From assembly GCA_942491525.1 (NCBI GenBank), contig CALOBW010000002.1, positions 19,077-83,076 on the forward strand: 64,000 bases of DNA. The letters run 5' to 3'. Below are positions 46,714-56,334 of the stretch, piece after piece; positions within the stretch are counted from its first letter, which is position 1, and each line of letters begins with the position of its first letter. Under the pieces are notes generated by a model. It ran no database searches. It was not told where the DNA came from and saw only the letters and a list, made by a program, of their open reading frames with translations. A program made the position numbers and the translations under genes. This stretch comes from CAYWBU01 sp942491525. GTDB taxonomy: Bacteria > Desulfobacterota > Desulfomonilia > UBA1062.

Positions 46714-47088
46714 TTATTTGATTTCTACAGTAGCGCCGGCCTCTTCGAGGGCAGCTTTGGCGGCATCAGCGTCTTCTTTGGAAACGCCTTCTTTGACGGT
46801 CTTAGGAGCTCCGTCAACCAGCTCTTTGGCCTCTTTCAGGCCGAGGTCGGTCAGACCGCGAACAGCCTTGATAACCTGGATCTTCTGAGCGCCGGCATCC
46901 TTCAGGACAACGTCGAACTCGGTCTGCTCAGCAGCAGCTTCGGCAGCGGCAGGTGCAGCAGCCACAGCCACGGCGGGAGCAGCAGCGCTGACACCGAACT
47001 TCTCTTCGAGCTCTTTAACGAACTCAGCCAGCTCCAAAACGGTCATATTCTCGATAAAGCTTACTACGTCTTCGCGTGTAATTGCCAT
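46714..47088 (-). CDS. rplL: 50S ribosomal protein L7/L12
   Basis: The 124-aa stalk protein has an N-terminal dimerisation domain, an Ala-rich hinge (about residues 34-53) and a C-terminal domain with [20 protein letters not shown] that recruits translational GTPases. It is present in several copies per ribosome, consistent with an attenuator after it. Confidence 0.97.
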   Translation of the reverse strand: MAITREDVVSFIENMTVLELAEFVKELEEKFGVSAAAPAVAVAAAPAAAEAAAEQTEFDVVLKDAGAQKIQVIKAVRGLTDLGLKEAKELVDGAPKTVKEGVSKEDADAAKAALEEAGATVEIK

Positions 47089-47106
47089 TGTTATATCTCC
47101 TTTAAA

Positions 47107-47637
47107 TTATGCTTGATTCTTCTGTTCTTCAACAGCTTTAAGTACGTAAACCAACTGTCTGATAACCGCAGCCAGAGTACCAACAAAGTTGGTAGTCGGA
47201 GCGCTGATGGAGCCGAGCATCTGTGCCAGAAGCACCTCTTTGCTGGGCATGTCAGCCAACTGCTTGATGTCGTCTACACTCAAGATAGACTCGCCCAAGA
47301 CACCGGCCTGCAGCTCAAGGACGTTATTAGCCTTGGCAAACTCAACCAGAGCCTTAGCAACACCGAGAGGATCTCCCTGTGCAACGGCAATGGCGGTCGG
47401 TCCAACCATGTGGTCAGCGATGCCTTCAACGGCTGTATCTTTAGCAGCCAGCTTCAGCAGCGTATTCTTGACAACACGGTAAGAACCTTCATTCGCATGG
47501 ACATTCTTCCTAAGCTTTGTCAGATCAGCAACATTCAGACCGCAATGGTCTGTCAGGAAAACTGCGGAACTGGAGTTCAGCTCTTCGTGCAGTTTTTCAA
47601 CCAATTCATGTTTATCTGTCTTATTCAAATTAGCCAC
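47107..47637 (-). CDS. rplJ: 50S ribosomal protein L10
   Basis: The 176-aa stalk base protein binds 23S rRNA and L7/L12 dimers. It has the SSAVFLTDHCGLNVADLTKLR segment and a helical C-terminus for L12 binding. It probably represses its own operon through the leader at 47670-47740. Confidence 0.96.
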   Translation of the reverse strand: MANLNKTDKHELVEKLHEELNSSSAVFLTDHCGLNVADLTKLRKNVHANEGSYRVVKNTLLKLAAKDTAVEGIADHMVGPTAIAVAQGDPLGVAKALVEFAKANNVLELQAGVLGESILSVDDIKQLADMPSKEVLLAQMLGSISAPTTNFVGTLAAVIRQLVYVLKAVEEQKNQA

Positions 47638-47669
47638 CTTCCCCCTTTCGTTTTATTTTTATCCTGTCA

Positions 47670-47740
47670 ACGACGTGGGGTAGTTACCCCGATCTCGGCG
47701 GGAAATTAAGCTTAAAGCACCCGCTGTCTTTAACCAGGAT
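47670..47740 (-). ncRNA. Ribosomal protein L10 leader
   Basis: The 106-nt gap between rplA and rplJ contains, in RNA sense, AAAGACAGCGGGUGCUUUAAG and UUAAUUUCCCGCCGAGAUC. This matches the conserved L10-L12 binding kink-turn of the L10 leader family (GCGGG paired with CCCGC). A GGGGUAACUACCCC hairpin follows. It should allow autogenous translational control of rplJL by the L10-L12 complex. Confidence 0.8.
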
Positions 47741-47743
47741 TAA

Positions 47744-48448
47744 TTACTTGCCTAAACCAGCGCCCTCTACGGTATCCACTCTGACAGAGGGTCCCATGGT
47801 GCTGGATATTGCGAAACTCCTGAGGTAGGTGCCCTTGGCTGAAGACGGTTTCAGTTTCATGATGATAGCCATCAGAGACTTGATGTTGTCTGCCAACTTC
47901 TCCTTACCGAAGGAAACTTTACCAACTGAGCAGTGCACGATACCGGTCTTGTCGACACGGAAGTCAACGCGGCCAGCCTTCATATCTTCAACGGCCTTGG
48001 TGACATCCATGGTTACGGTGCCGAGCTTGGGGTTGGGCATCATGCCGCGCGGTCCGAGTACACGACCGAGCTTACCAACCACACCCATCATATCGGGGGT
48101 AGCGATAACCTTGTCAAACTCGAGCCAACCGCCCTGGATCTTGGAAGCCAGCTCGTCGCCACCGGCGAAATCCGCACCGGCATCCAGAGCCTCTTTCTCT
48201 TTGTCGCCCTTGGCGAAAACCAGAATCCGAACGGTCTTACCGGTTCCGTGGGGCAGGATAACTGAACCACGTACCATCTGATCAGCGTGACGCGGATCAA
48301 CTCCAAGCCTCAGAGCAACATCGACGCTCTCATCAAACTTGGCGTAAGCGCTGTCTACAACCAGATCCAGACTCTCATCGAAGGAATATTTCTTCTGAGA
48401 GTCAATCTTGGATCTGCTCTCAGCATATTTCTTACCTTTAGTAGCCAT
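47744..48448 (-). CDS. rplA: 50S ribosomal protein L1
   Basis: The 234-aa protein of the mobile L1 stalk has [20 protein letters not shown] and [15 protein letters not shown], both conserved. It often represses rplKA translation. It follows rplK by 13 nt. Confidence 0.97.
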   Translation of the reverse strand: MATKGKKYAESRSKIDSQKKYSFDESLDLVVDSAYAKFDESVDVALRLGVDPRHADQMVRGSVILPHGTGKTVRILVFAKGDKEKEALDAGADFAGGDELASKIQGGWLEFDKVIATPDMMGVVGKLGRVLGPRGMMPNPKLGTVTMDVTKAVEDMKAGRVDFRVDKTGIVHCSVGKVSFGKEKLADNIKSLMAIIMKLKPSSAKGTYLRSFAISSTMGPSVRVDTVEGAGLGK

Positions 48449-48461
48449 TCCTCAACTCTCC

Positions 48462-48887
48462 TTAGTCAACTATTTCTATACCCATGCTACGGGCAGTACC
48501 GGCGATGATCTTGAAAGCGGCATCATCATCATAGGCGTTCAGATCATTCTTCTTCATGTCGATGATCTCCTGAACCTGAGCCTTGGTGACTGAACCAGCC
48601 TTGTCAGTCAGGGGGTTGGATGCACCCTTCTGAATACCGGCAGCCTTCAGCAGCAGGGTAGCTGCGGGCGGACTCTTGAGGATAAAGGTAAAGGATCTGT
48701 CACTGAAGACGGTGATCTCTACCGGAATTACAAATCCGCGCTGCTTATCTGTCTGGGCGTTGAATGCCTTACAGAAGTCCATGATATTGACGCCATGCTG
48801 ACCCAGTGCAGGTCCTACGGGAGGGGACGGCTTGGCCTCTCCAGCCGGTATCTGAATCTTAATTTTTGCCATCTCTTGCTTAGCCAT
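48462..48887 (-). CDS. rplK: 50S ribosomal protein L11
   Basis: The 141-aa protein of the GTPase centre has [20 protein letters not shown] and ends with the [11 protein letters not shown] motif. The first ATG is chosen because GAGGT lies 5 nt upstream and the length equals standard L11; a second ATG is five codons in. Confidence 0.95.
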   Translation of the reverse strand: MAKQEMAKIKIQIPAGEAKPSPPVGPALGQHGVNIMDFCKAFNAQTDKQRGFVIPVEITVFSDRSFTFILKSPPAATLLLKAAGIQKGASNPLTDKAGSVTKAQVQEIIDMKKNDLNAYDDDAAFKIIAGTARSMGIEIVD

Positions 48888-48904
48888 CTGTTACCTCGTA
48901 CTTT

Positions 48905-49438
48905 CTATTTCTTGGTTACCTGATCAAAGTTCAACTCAACTGGAGTGGAACGTCCGAAAACACCGACCAGAACCCTGACAGTGCCCTTATCAGGCTTAAT
49001 ATCGTCTACAACTCCGCTGAAGTTCTGGAACGGCCCATCAGTAACGGTAACTTGGTCACCGATGGCAAACTCACACGTAAAGGCGCGGCGATCGCCACCC
49101 TCTTCCATCTGAGCCATCAACTTTTCAACCTCTTCATCAGGTATGGTTGATGGTGAAGTGCGTCCGCCAACAAAGCCAGTCACCTTGGGTGTATCCATAA
49201 CCACGTGCCAGGATTTGTCGTTCAAAACCATCCTGACCAGTATGTACCCAGGGAAGAACTTCTTGTTCACGGTCTTCTTGGCGCCACCCTTGGTCGGTTT
49301 GGTAACCTGCTCCATGGGAACCAGAACGCCATCGAAGTACTCTTCGCATTCGTATTGTTTAATACGTTCCTCCAGAGAGAGCTTGGCCTTATTCTCAAAA
49401 TTGGAGTACGTATGCACTACATACCATTTATGTTCCAT
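48905..49438 (-). CDS. nusG: Transcription antitermination factor NusG
   Basis: The 177-aa protein has an N-terminal NGN domain (WYVVHTYSNFENKAKLSLEE and FPGYILVRM) and a C-terminal KOW domain (GDQVTVTDGPFQNFSGVV). It couples RNA polymerase to ribosome S10 and Rho. Normal secE-nusG-rplK order. Confidence 0.97.
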   Translation of the reverse strand: MEHKWYVVHTYSNFENKAKLSLEERIKQYECEEYFDGVLVPMEQVTKPTKGGAKKTVNKKFFPGYILVRMVLNDKSWHVVMDTPKVTGFVGGRTSPSTIPDEEVEKLMAQMEEGGDRRAFTCEFAIGDQVTVTDGPFQNFSGVVDDIKPDKGTVRVLVGVFGRSTPVELNFDQVTKK

Positions 49439-49454
49439 AGCTCACTCCAGGATC

Positions 49455-49637
49455 TCAGCCAACTGCCAAACGCAGCAGAGCCGAGATGCCCATATCTGAC
49501 ATCATCAGAAATATAGAAATGACACCACAGAGGATCAATACCGCTATAGTGCCACTGGTAACCTCTTTTTTGCCTGACCAAGTTACCTTCTTAATTTCGG
49601 CCTTAATTTCTCTGAGGAATTTTTTTATTTTATCCAT
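49455..49637 (-). CDS. secE: Protein translocase subunit SecE
   Basis: This 60-aa single-span SecE has an amphipathic helix (FLREIKAEIKKVTWSGKKEV) and one membrane segment. It is the short form, with one transmembrane helix instead of three in E. coli. The chosen ATG (MDKIKKF) lies 12 nt after the tRNA-Trp CCA end; the open frame running further upstream through the tRNA is spurious. Confidence 0.94.
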   Translation of the reverse strand: MDKIKKFLREIKAEIKKVTWSGKKEVTSGTIAVLILCGVISIFLMMSDMGISALLRLAVG

Positions 49638-49648
49638 AATATCAAAGC

Positions 49649-49725
49649 TGGCAGGCCAGGAGGGACTCGAACCCCCAGCATCCGGATTTGGAGTCCGGCG
49701 CTCTACCAATTAGAGCTACTGGCCT
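49649..49725 (-). tRNA. trnW: tRNA-Trp (anticodon CCA)
   Basis: The minus strand folds as a cloverleaf: acceptor AGGCCAG/CTGGCCT, anticodon loop CTCCAAA between CCGGA and TCCGG, and a T loop with TTCGAGT. The 3' CCA is encoded (49649-49651). It lies between rpmG and secE, a position shared by many bacteria. Confidence 0.95.
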
Positions 49726-49739
49726 GCACTTTTAGCTAT

Positions 49740-49889
49740 TTACTTGGTCTCCTTGTGCACCTTATGCGACCGACAGGAAGGACAGTACTTTTTAATTTCA
49801 TACTTCTCCGTCTGGAGCTTCTTGTTCCGAGTTGTCGTGTAATTACGACGTTTGCACTCGGTGCACGCCAAAGTTACTAGATCTCTCAT
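49740..49889 (-). CDS. rpmG: 50S ribosomal protein L33 (zinc-binding form)
   Basis: This 49-aa protein starts [19 protein letters not shown] and has two CxxC pairs (CTEC and CPSC), the zinc-binding C+ form. It lies 12 nt after tuf and 14 nt before tRNA-Trp. Confidence 0.95.
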   Translation of the reverse strand: MRDLVTLACTECKRRNYTTTRNKKLQTEKYEIKKYCPSCRSHKVHKETK

Positions 49890-49901
49890 TACTTATCCTT
49901 A

Positions 49902-51095
<1,194 letters not shown>

Positions 51096-51137
51096 TGCTC
51101 TCTCCTTTCTGCAATATTGTAACAATATTTGTACTAT

Positions 51138-51214
51138 TGGAGCCCACGACCGGGATCGAACCGGTGAACCTCTTCCTTACCAAGGAAGTGCTCTACCTAC
51201 TGAGCTACGTGGGC
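51138..51214 (-). tRNA. tRNA-Thr (anticodon GGT)
   Basis: Acceptor GCCCACG/CGTGGGC, D arm GCTC..GAGC, anticodon stem CTTCC/GGAAG around TTGGTAA, and T loop TTCGATC. The 3' CCA is encoded. It is the last tRNA before tuf in a four-tRNA set. Confidence 0.94.
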
Positions 51215-51239
51215 ATTACGCCATAATCAAGAGAGGTCA

Positions 51240-51316
51240 TGGAGCGGGAGACGGGGCTCGAACCCGCGACCCTCAGCTTGGAAGGCTGACGCTCTAGCCA
51301 ACTGAGCTACTCCCGC
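51240..51316 (-). tRNA. tRNA-Gly (anticodon TCC)
   Basis: Acceptor GCGGGAG/CTCCCGC, anticodon stem TCAGC/GCTGA around CTTCCAA, T stem GCGGG/CCCGT and encoded CCA. Confidence 0.94.
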
Positions 51317-51379
51317 ACACTTTATCAAGAAATGGCGCAGTACTTACGACTTCCATCTCCTGCGACCCTCTTTTAAATC

Positions 51380-51464
51380 TGGTGGAGGGGGGAGGATTCG
51401 AACCTCCGAAGGCTGAGCCGGCAGATTTACAGTCTGATCCCTTTGGCCACTCGGGAACCCCTCC
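51380..51464 (-). tRNA. tRNA-Tyr (anticodon GTA)
   Basis: Acceptor GGAGGGG with its complement CCCCTCC, anticodon loop CTGTAAA within CAGA/TCTG, a long variable arm as expected for bacterial tRNA-Tyr (85 nt in all), T loop TTCGAAT and encoded CCA. Confidence 0.94.
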
Positions 51465-51476
51465 ACAATTGCTACT

Positions 51477-51552
51477 TGGAGCTGGCGATGGGACTTGAAC
51501 CCGCAACCTGCTGATTACAAATCAGCTGCTCTGCCAATTGAGCTACGCCAGC
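51477..51552 (-). tRNA. tRNA-Thr (anticodon TGT)
   Basis: Acceptor GCTGGCG/CGCCAGC, anticodon stem CTGAT/ATCAG around TTGTA with anticodon TGT, T loop TTCAAGT and encoded CCA. First tRNA of the operon, about 30 nt after the inferred transcription start. Confidence 0.94.
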
Positions 51553-51587
51553 CCACCAACGCACAGCTCCGTCGTGCGTAGGTGCAG

Positions 51588-51616
51588 TCTTTAGACAATG
51601 AGCTTTCAAAAGTCAA
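51588..51616 (-). promoter_or_regulatory. Promoter of the tRNA-tuf-secE-rpl-rpo operon
   Basis: On the minus strand TTGACT (51611-51616) and TAAAGA (51588-51593) are separated by exactly 17 bp. They lie some 36-40 nt upstream of the first tRNA. A GC-rich discriminator and an ACGCAC/GTGCGT hairpin follow. This is the only good promoter before the tRNA/tuf block. The rest of the gap up to uppS (51749) shows no other clear element. Confidence 0.7.
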
Positions 51617-51748
51617 GCCTTAAAATTGAGAAAATTTCACACAGGTTGTTTTTTCAAGCCAGCTTATAACATACCGTATCCGACTATCATTTGCATACCT
51701 ATATTATGAAGCCGTCGCTACGCCCGGCTTGACCAGCCAGAATGGCCT

Positions 51749-52477
51749 ATGCTAACAGATTCCGGGCCTATGCAGAACACAATCAGACATTTAGCAATTA
51801 TCATGGACGGCAACGGCCGCTGGGCCAAGCTCAAGGGCAAGCCGCGCGTCAAGGGCCACGAGGCCGGGGCCGAATCGGTACGCAGAGTTCTGAAGGAGGC
51901 CAGACGCCAGGAGATCGACCACCTGACCCTCTACGCCTTCTCTTCCGAAAACTGGCAGCGCCCCGAAACAGAGGTCAAGGCCCTCATGAAGCTGCTGGAG
52001 CGCTTTCTGAAGTCAGAAGCCGACGAACTTGACCGCAACGATGTGCGCCTGCATATCATCGGCGATCTCAGCCGGCTGAGCGCCAAGCTGCAAAAGAGCA
52101 TCCAGCAGACCTGCGCCCGGCTCGACCATAACCGCGGCATCCAGCTCAACCTGGCGCTCAACTACGGCGGCCGCGACGAGATCGTGCGCGCGGCCCGCAA
52201 GCTGAGCCAATACAAACCCGAGGAGATCACCGAGGAGCTCCTGAGCGCCCAGCTCGACACGGCCGGCATTCCCGACCCTGATCTCTTGATCCGCACCGGC
52301 GGCGAGATCCGCATCTCAAACTTCCTGCCCTGGCAGCTGGTCTACAGCGAATTCTACTTTACAGACACCCTCTGGCCCGACTTTGACGAGGCCGAACTGC
52401 ATAAAGCCATCGAGTGGTTCATGGGCCGTCAGCGCCGCTTCGGCCTGACCGGCGACCAGATTGGAGAGAAACAGTGA
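51749..52477 (+). CDS. uppS: Isoprenyl (undecaprenyl) diphosphate synthase
   Basis: This cis-prenyltransferase (242 aa) makes undecaprenyl diphosphate, the lipid carrier for peptidoglycan and polysaccharides. It has HLAIIMDGNGRWAK, YAFSSENWQRP, LNYGGRDEI and DLLIRTGGEIRISNFLPWQ, the family blocks. Two starts are possible (this ATG or one 7 codons in); neither has a strong ribosome site. First gene of a tight five-gene operon. Confidence 0.93.
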   Translation: MLTDSGPMQNTIRHLAIIMDGNGRWAKLKGKPRVKGHEAGAESVRRVLKEARRQEIDHLTLYAFSSENWQRPETEVKALMKLLERFLKSEADELDRNDVRLHIIGDLSRLSAKLQKSIQQTCARLDHNRGIQLNLALNYGGRDEIVRAARKLSQYKPEEITEELLSAQLDTAGIPDPDLLIRTGGEIRISNFLPWQLVYSEFYFTDTLWPDFDEAELHKAIEWFMGRQRRFGLTGDQIGEKQ

Positions 52478-53283
52478 AACGAATCTTAGGCGGACTTATT
52501 CTGCTCTTTACCATGGCTCTGCCGGCCTTTCTGGGACCGGCCGAAGTTTTTGTGGCCCTGCTGGCACTCAGCGCCGTGCTCTGCCTCTTTGAACTCTACC
52601 GCGCCACCCTCCAGCCATCGGCCCGCATCCTGGGCTGGACCGGCATCATCGGCGCGCTGCCCTTCCTGACGGCAATCTACTTTGACCAGCTGGCCACGGG
52701 CAGCCTGATCCTGATGGCCACCGGCCTTGTAATCATGGCCCTCGGACTCTGGCTCTTCGAAAAGGAGCGGGCCTCCGGCACCGAGATGGCCCTGGCGCTC
52801 TCCGGCCTGGTCTACCCCCTGCTGCTGATCAGCTGCTGGATCATGATCCGCATGGGCGTGGACGGCCGCTTCTGGATGATCTTCGGCCTGACCTGCACCT
52901 TCGGCTCGGACACCGGCGCCTACTACGCCGGCAAGAACCTGGGCAAGCACAAGCTGGCGCCGCACCTAAGCCCCAACAAGACCGTTGAGGGGCTGATCGG
53001 CGGCATGGCCACCAGCGTCATCGGTTCATTGATCCTGATCACCATCTACAATCACTACTGGCCCCTGGAGGGCAGCTACCAGCTCTGGGCTGTCGGCTTA
53101 ATCGCCGCTGCAATAACCCTGCTGGGCCTGATGGGCGACCTGACCGCCTCCATGTTCAAACGCGAGTTCGGCATCAAGGACATGGGCAACCTGATTCCCG
53201 GTCACGGCGGCATGCTCGACCGCATGGACGGCACCATCCCGGTGGGCGCCGCCCTCTACCTGATCCTGAAGGTCATTGCATGA
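52474..53283 (+). CDS. cdsA: Phosphatidate cytidylyltransferase
   Basis: The 269-aa inner-membrane enzyme makes CDP-diacylglycerol from phosphatidate and CTP. It has several membrane helices and the C-terminal CDS signature GLMGDLTASMFKREFGIKDM...HGGMLDRMD. The start is GTG overlapping the uppS stop (GTGA) with GGAGAG upstream; the longer frame into uppS is rejected. Confidence 0.93.
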   Translation: MKRILGGLILLFTMALPAFLGPAEVFVALLALSAVLCLFELYRATLQPSARILGWTGIIGALPFLTAIYFDQLATGSLILMATGLVIMALGLWLFEKERASGTEMALALSGLVYPLLLISCWIMIRMGVDGRFWMIFGLTCTFGSDTGAYYAGKNLGKHKLAPHLSPNKTVEGLIGGMATSVIGSLILITIYNHYWPLEGSYQLWAVGLIAAAITLLGLMGDLTASMFKREFGIKDMGNLIPGHGGMLDRMDGTIPVGAALYLILKVIA

Positions 53284-54380
53284 AAAGAATCGCAATCCTG
53301 GGGTCGACCGGCTCCATCGGCGTCTCGGCCCTGGATGTCATCCGCCAGCACCCCGACAAGTACACGGTTGTTGGCCTGGCCGCCGGATGCCGCATCAAAG
53401 AGCTGCAGGCGCAGGCAACTGAATTTGGCGTAGAGATCACCGGCGCCTCGACAGAGGCCCCCGGCATCACCTTCTGCGGCGAAGACGCCGCCATACGCGT
53501 CATTGAAGAGAGCCGCCCCGACATGGTGATCAACGGCATCGCCGGCGCAGCCGGTTTCCTGCCGTCGCTGAAAGCCGCCCAGCTGGGCATCGACCTGGCC
53601 CTGGCCAACAAGGAATCACTGGTGATCGGCGGCAGCTTCCTGACCAAGACCGACATTGAGATCCTGCCGGTGGACTCGGAGCACTCGGCCATCTTCCAAT
53701 GTCTGCAGGGCGAAGACCTCAAAGCCGTCAGACGCCTGATCCTGACCGCCTCGGGCGGACCTTTCAGGAACACCCCCATCGAGGAGTTTGCGCAGATCAC
53801 GCCCGCGCAGGCCCTCAAGCATCCGACCTGGGAGATGGGCAGGCGCATCACCATCGACTCGGCCACCATGATGAACAAGGGCCTCGAAATAATTGAGGCG
53901 GCCTGGCTCTTCGGCCTGCCGATGGACAGAATCGAGACCATCATCCACCCCTCCAGCATCGTGCACTCGATGGTGGAGTTTGACGATATGAGCATCAAGG
54001 CCCAGCTGGGCTACCCGGACATGCGCGTGCCCATCGCCTATGCTCTCTCCTGGCCGACCAGGTTTAAGCTGGATCACAAGCCGCTCAATATCAGCGAAGC
54101 CTTCAGCCTGGACTTCTTCCCGCCCGAGCACGCCAAGTTTCCGGCCCTCGAACTGGCCAAAGAGGCCTACAAGAAACCCGCGACGCTCCCCTGCGTAATG
54201 AATGCAGCTGATGAGGTGGCTATTGACGCCTTCCTGAATGAGCGTATTACTTTTGATCGGATAATCCCGCTGGTTGCCGATACTATGGATAGACTACATG
54301 CACGCAGCGTCTCGACTCCTGACGATCTGATTGATCTGGATCTTGAAGCGCGACGCGTAACAGAGGAACTGATAAAATGA
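53280..54380 (+). CDS. dxr: 1-deoxy-D-xylulose 5-phosphate reductoisomerase
   Basis: The 366-aa NADPH enzyme makes MEP in isoprenoid synthesis. It has LGSTGSIGVSALDVI (nucleotide site), ALANKESLVIGG, DSEHSAIFQCL and the metal/substrate loop LTASGGPFRNTP. It feeds the same pathway that uppS draws on. ATGA overlap with cdsA and with rseP. Confidence 0.96.
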   Translation: MKRIAILGSTGSIGVSALDVIRQHPDKYTVVGLAAGCRIKELQAQATEFGVEITGASTEAPGITFCGEDAAIRVIEESRPDMVINGIAGAAGFLPSLKAAQLGIDLALANKESLVIGGSFLTKTDIEILPVDSEHSAIFQCLQGEDLKAVRRLILTASGGPFRNTPIEEFAQITPAQALKHPTWEMGRRITIDSATMMNKGLEIIEAAWLFGLPMDRIETIIHPSSIVHSMVEFDDMSIKAQLGYPDMRVPIAYALSWPTRFKLDHKPLNISEAFSLDFFPPEHAKFPALELAKEAYKKPATLPCVMNAADEVAIDAFLNERITFDRIIPLVADTMDRLHARSVSTPDDLIDLDLEARRVTEELIK

Positions 54381-55459
54381 TTACAACCCTGATTGCCTTT
54401 ACGATTGTCCTGGGCATCCTGATCTTCTTCCACGAACTGGGCCACTTTCTGCTGGCCAAGCTGAGCGGCGTCAGCGTCCAGGCCTTCTCGCTGGGCTTCG
54501 GCCCGGCCATCTTCAGTAAGACCATCGGCGAGACCGAGTACCGTCTGGCGGCCATCCCCCTGGGCGGCTACGTCAAGATGCTCGGCGAACACCCCGAAGA
54601 GGATGACGAGGCTGCAGATTACGACCCCGAACGCTCCTTCGCCAACAAACCGCTCTACGCCCGCGCATCAATCGTGGCCGCCGGACCGATCTTCAACCTG
54701 GTGCTGGCGATCCTGATCTTCACCGTGATCGCCTGGAGCGGCATCGAAACCATCTCAAACGAGCCGATTGCCGACTCGGTCCAGGCCGACACCCCGGCCT
54801 ACACCGCCGGCATCATGAGCGGCGACAAGTTTCTGAGCATCAACGGCGCACCCATAGCCGAGTGGAGCGATATCTCCAAACAGATCCAGGCCGCCCCCAA
54901 AGGCGAGCCCCTGGCCATCGAGATCGAACGCAACGGCACCATCTTCAACGTCAATCCGACGCCCGCCGAAGTTACCGGCATGAACATGTTCGGCGAGGAG
55001 ATCCAGCGCCTGATGATCGGCATCGCACCGGCCTCCTACACCAAGCGCTACGGCTTTATCGAGGGCATCGGTTACGGCTTCGAACAGACCTGGTGGGTGG
55101 TTGAGATCACCGGCCAGGGCGTCAAGATGATGATCGACGGCCGGGTCAGCGTCCAGGATTCGCTGGGCGGCCCCATCATGATCGCCGACATGTCAGGCCA
55201 GGCCTTCAAGGCCGGCGCCACCCCCTTCTTCGGCATGATCGCCATCATCAGCGTCAGCCTGGCCCTGATCAACCTGCTGCCGATCCCGGTACTGGACGGC
55301 GGGCACCTCTTCTTCTTCCTGATCGAGGCCATCATCCGCCGACCTCTGGCCGACAAGCCCCGTGAGATCGCCCAGCAGATCGGCCTCTTCCTGCTGATCT
55401 TCCTGATGCTGTTTGCCATCTTCAACGACATCATGCGCCTGATCGGAGGAGCCCAGTAA
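54377..55459 (+). CDS. rseP: RseP family site-2 zinc metalloprotease
   Basis: The 360-aa inner-membrane protease has the zinc motif FHELGH (His19, Glu20, His23) in the first membrane helix and a PDZ domain near residues 125-205. The LLPIPVLDGGHL motif carries the third ligand. It cleaves anti-sigma factors or remnant signal peptides within the membrane. One PDZ domain is seen instead of the two in E. coli. Overlaps tsaB by one base. Confidence 0.94.
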   Translation: MITTLIAFTIVLGILIFFHELGHFLLAKLSGVSVQAFSLGFGPAIFSKTIGETEYRLAAIPLGGYVKMLGEHPEEDDEAADYDPERSFANKPLYARASIVAAGPIFNLVLAILIFTVIAWSGIETISNEPIADSVQADTPAYTAGIMSGDKFLSINGAPIAEWSDISKQIQAAPKGEPLAIEIERNGTIFNVNPTPAEVTGMNMFGEEIQRLMIGIAPASYTKRYGFIEGIGYGFEQTWWVVEITGQGVKMMIDGRVSVQDSLGGPIMIADMSGQAFKAGATPFFGMIAIISVSLALINLLPIPVLDGGHLFFFLIEAIIRRPLADKPREIAQQIGLFLLIFLMLFAIFNDIMRLIGGAQ

Positions 55460-56100
55460 TGCTGACCCTGGCAATCGACACCGCCACCAACATCAGCTCC
55501 CTGGCCATAGTTAAAGACGAGCAGGTCCTGGCCGTCAGTTCCAACCAGGTCAAGGCCGGCCACGCCGGCAGCCTGCTGGAATCAATCGACGAATTGATTA
55601 AAGCCGCCGGCATCGCAAAGAGAGACCTCGAACTGATCGCCTGCGGCCTCGGACCAGGCTCCTTCACCGGCATCCGCATCGGCATCGCCACGGCCAAGGG
55701 GCTGGCCAAGGCCCTCAAAATAGAGTTCCGCGGCGTCTGCACCCTGGATGCCCTGGCCGCGGCGGCCCTGCCCAGCGAGCTGCCCATCATGCCCCTGATC
55801 GATGCGCGCAAAGGCGAGGTCTTCTGCGCCAACTACGATAATAAGGGCAACCGTACAGGCGAGCTGATCAACATCAAACCCGAACAGCTCAGACTTGACC
55901 AGCCCACCGCTCTGATCGGCAACGGCCTTGCAGCCTATGATATAATGGGCCTGCTCGGCGACAACTGCCGGCCGGTTGCAGCCGAACTCTGGAACCCGTC
56001 CGCAGTCCAGATCGCGCGCCTGGCCCTCAGCCGGCAGCAGACCGGCACCTCGCCCATCTACGTGCGGGCCTCCGATGCCCAGCTGCTGCTGCAGGGCTGA
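55459..56100 (+). CDS. tsaB: tRNA threonylcarbamoyladenosine biosynthesis protein TsaB
   Basis: The 213-aa ASKHA-fold protein starts LTLAIDTATNISSLAIV and has GLGPGSFTGIRIGIATAKGLA, the TsaB signature. It partners TsaD and TsaE in making t6A37 on ANN-reading tRNAs. Last gene of the uppS operon, with no terminator hairpin of note after it. Confidence 0.94.
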   Translation: MLTLAIDTATNISSLAIVKDEQVLAVSSNQVKAGHAGSLLESIDELIKAAGIAKRDLELIACGLGPGSFTGIRIGIATAKGLAKALKIEFRGVCTLDALAAAALPSELPIMPLIDARKGEVFCANYDNKGNRTGELINIKPEQLRLDQPTALIGNGLAAYDIMGLLGDNCRPVAAELWNPSAVQIARLALSRQQTGTSPIYVRASDAQLLLQG

Positions 56101-56334
56101 AATCATCAAAATCCAAAGTGTGTGAAATCAAGGGCTAATTCCAAATCCCGCAAATTTATCATTGCATCATGATCTTCCGCCATTAACTTTGTCAGAGTGG
56201 CGGACGGATCGCGGTGCTTCATATTGAGCATCACCCCAATTTAATTAACTTTTCAGATCGAACCGCCAGAGGTTATGATGATTGAGGCGAGGTTATATCA
56301 AACAGTGCAAATAGCCATCTGACAGGTCAGGTAT

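Noticed and set aside
56177..56203. CCGCCA-N15-TGGCGG repeat upstream of the kinase
   Set aside because: A 6-bp repeat with a long spacer is weak. No promoter is aligned to it.
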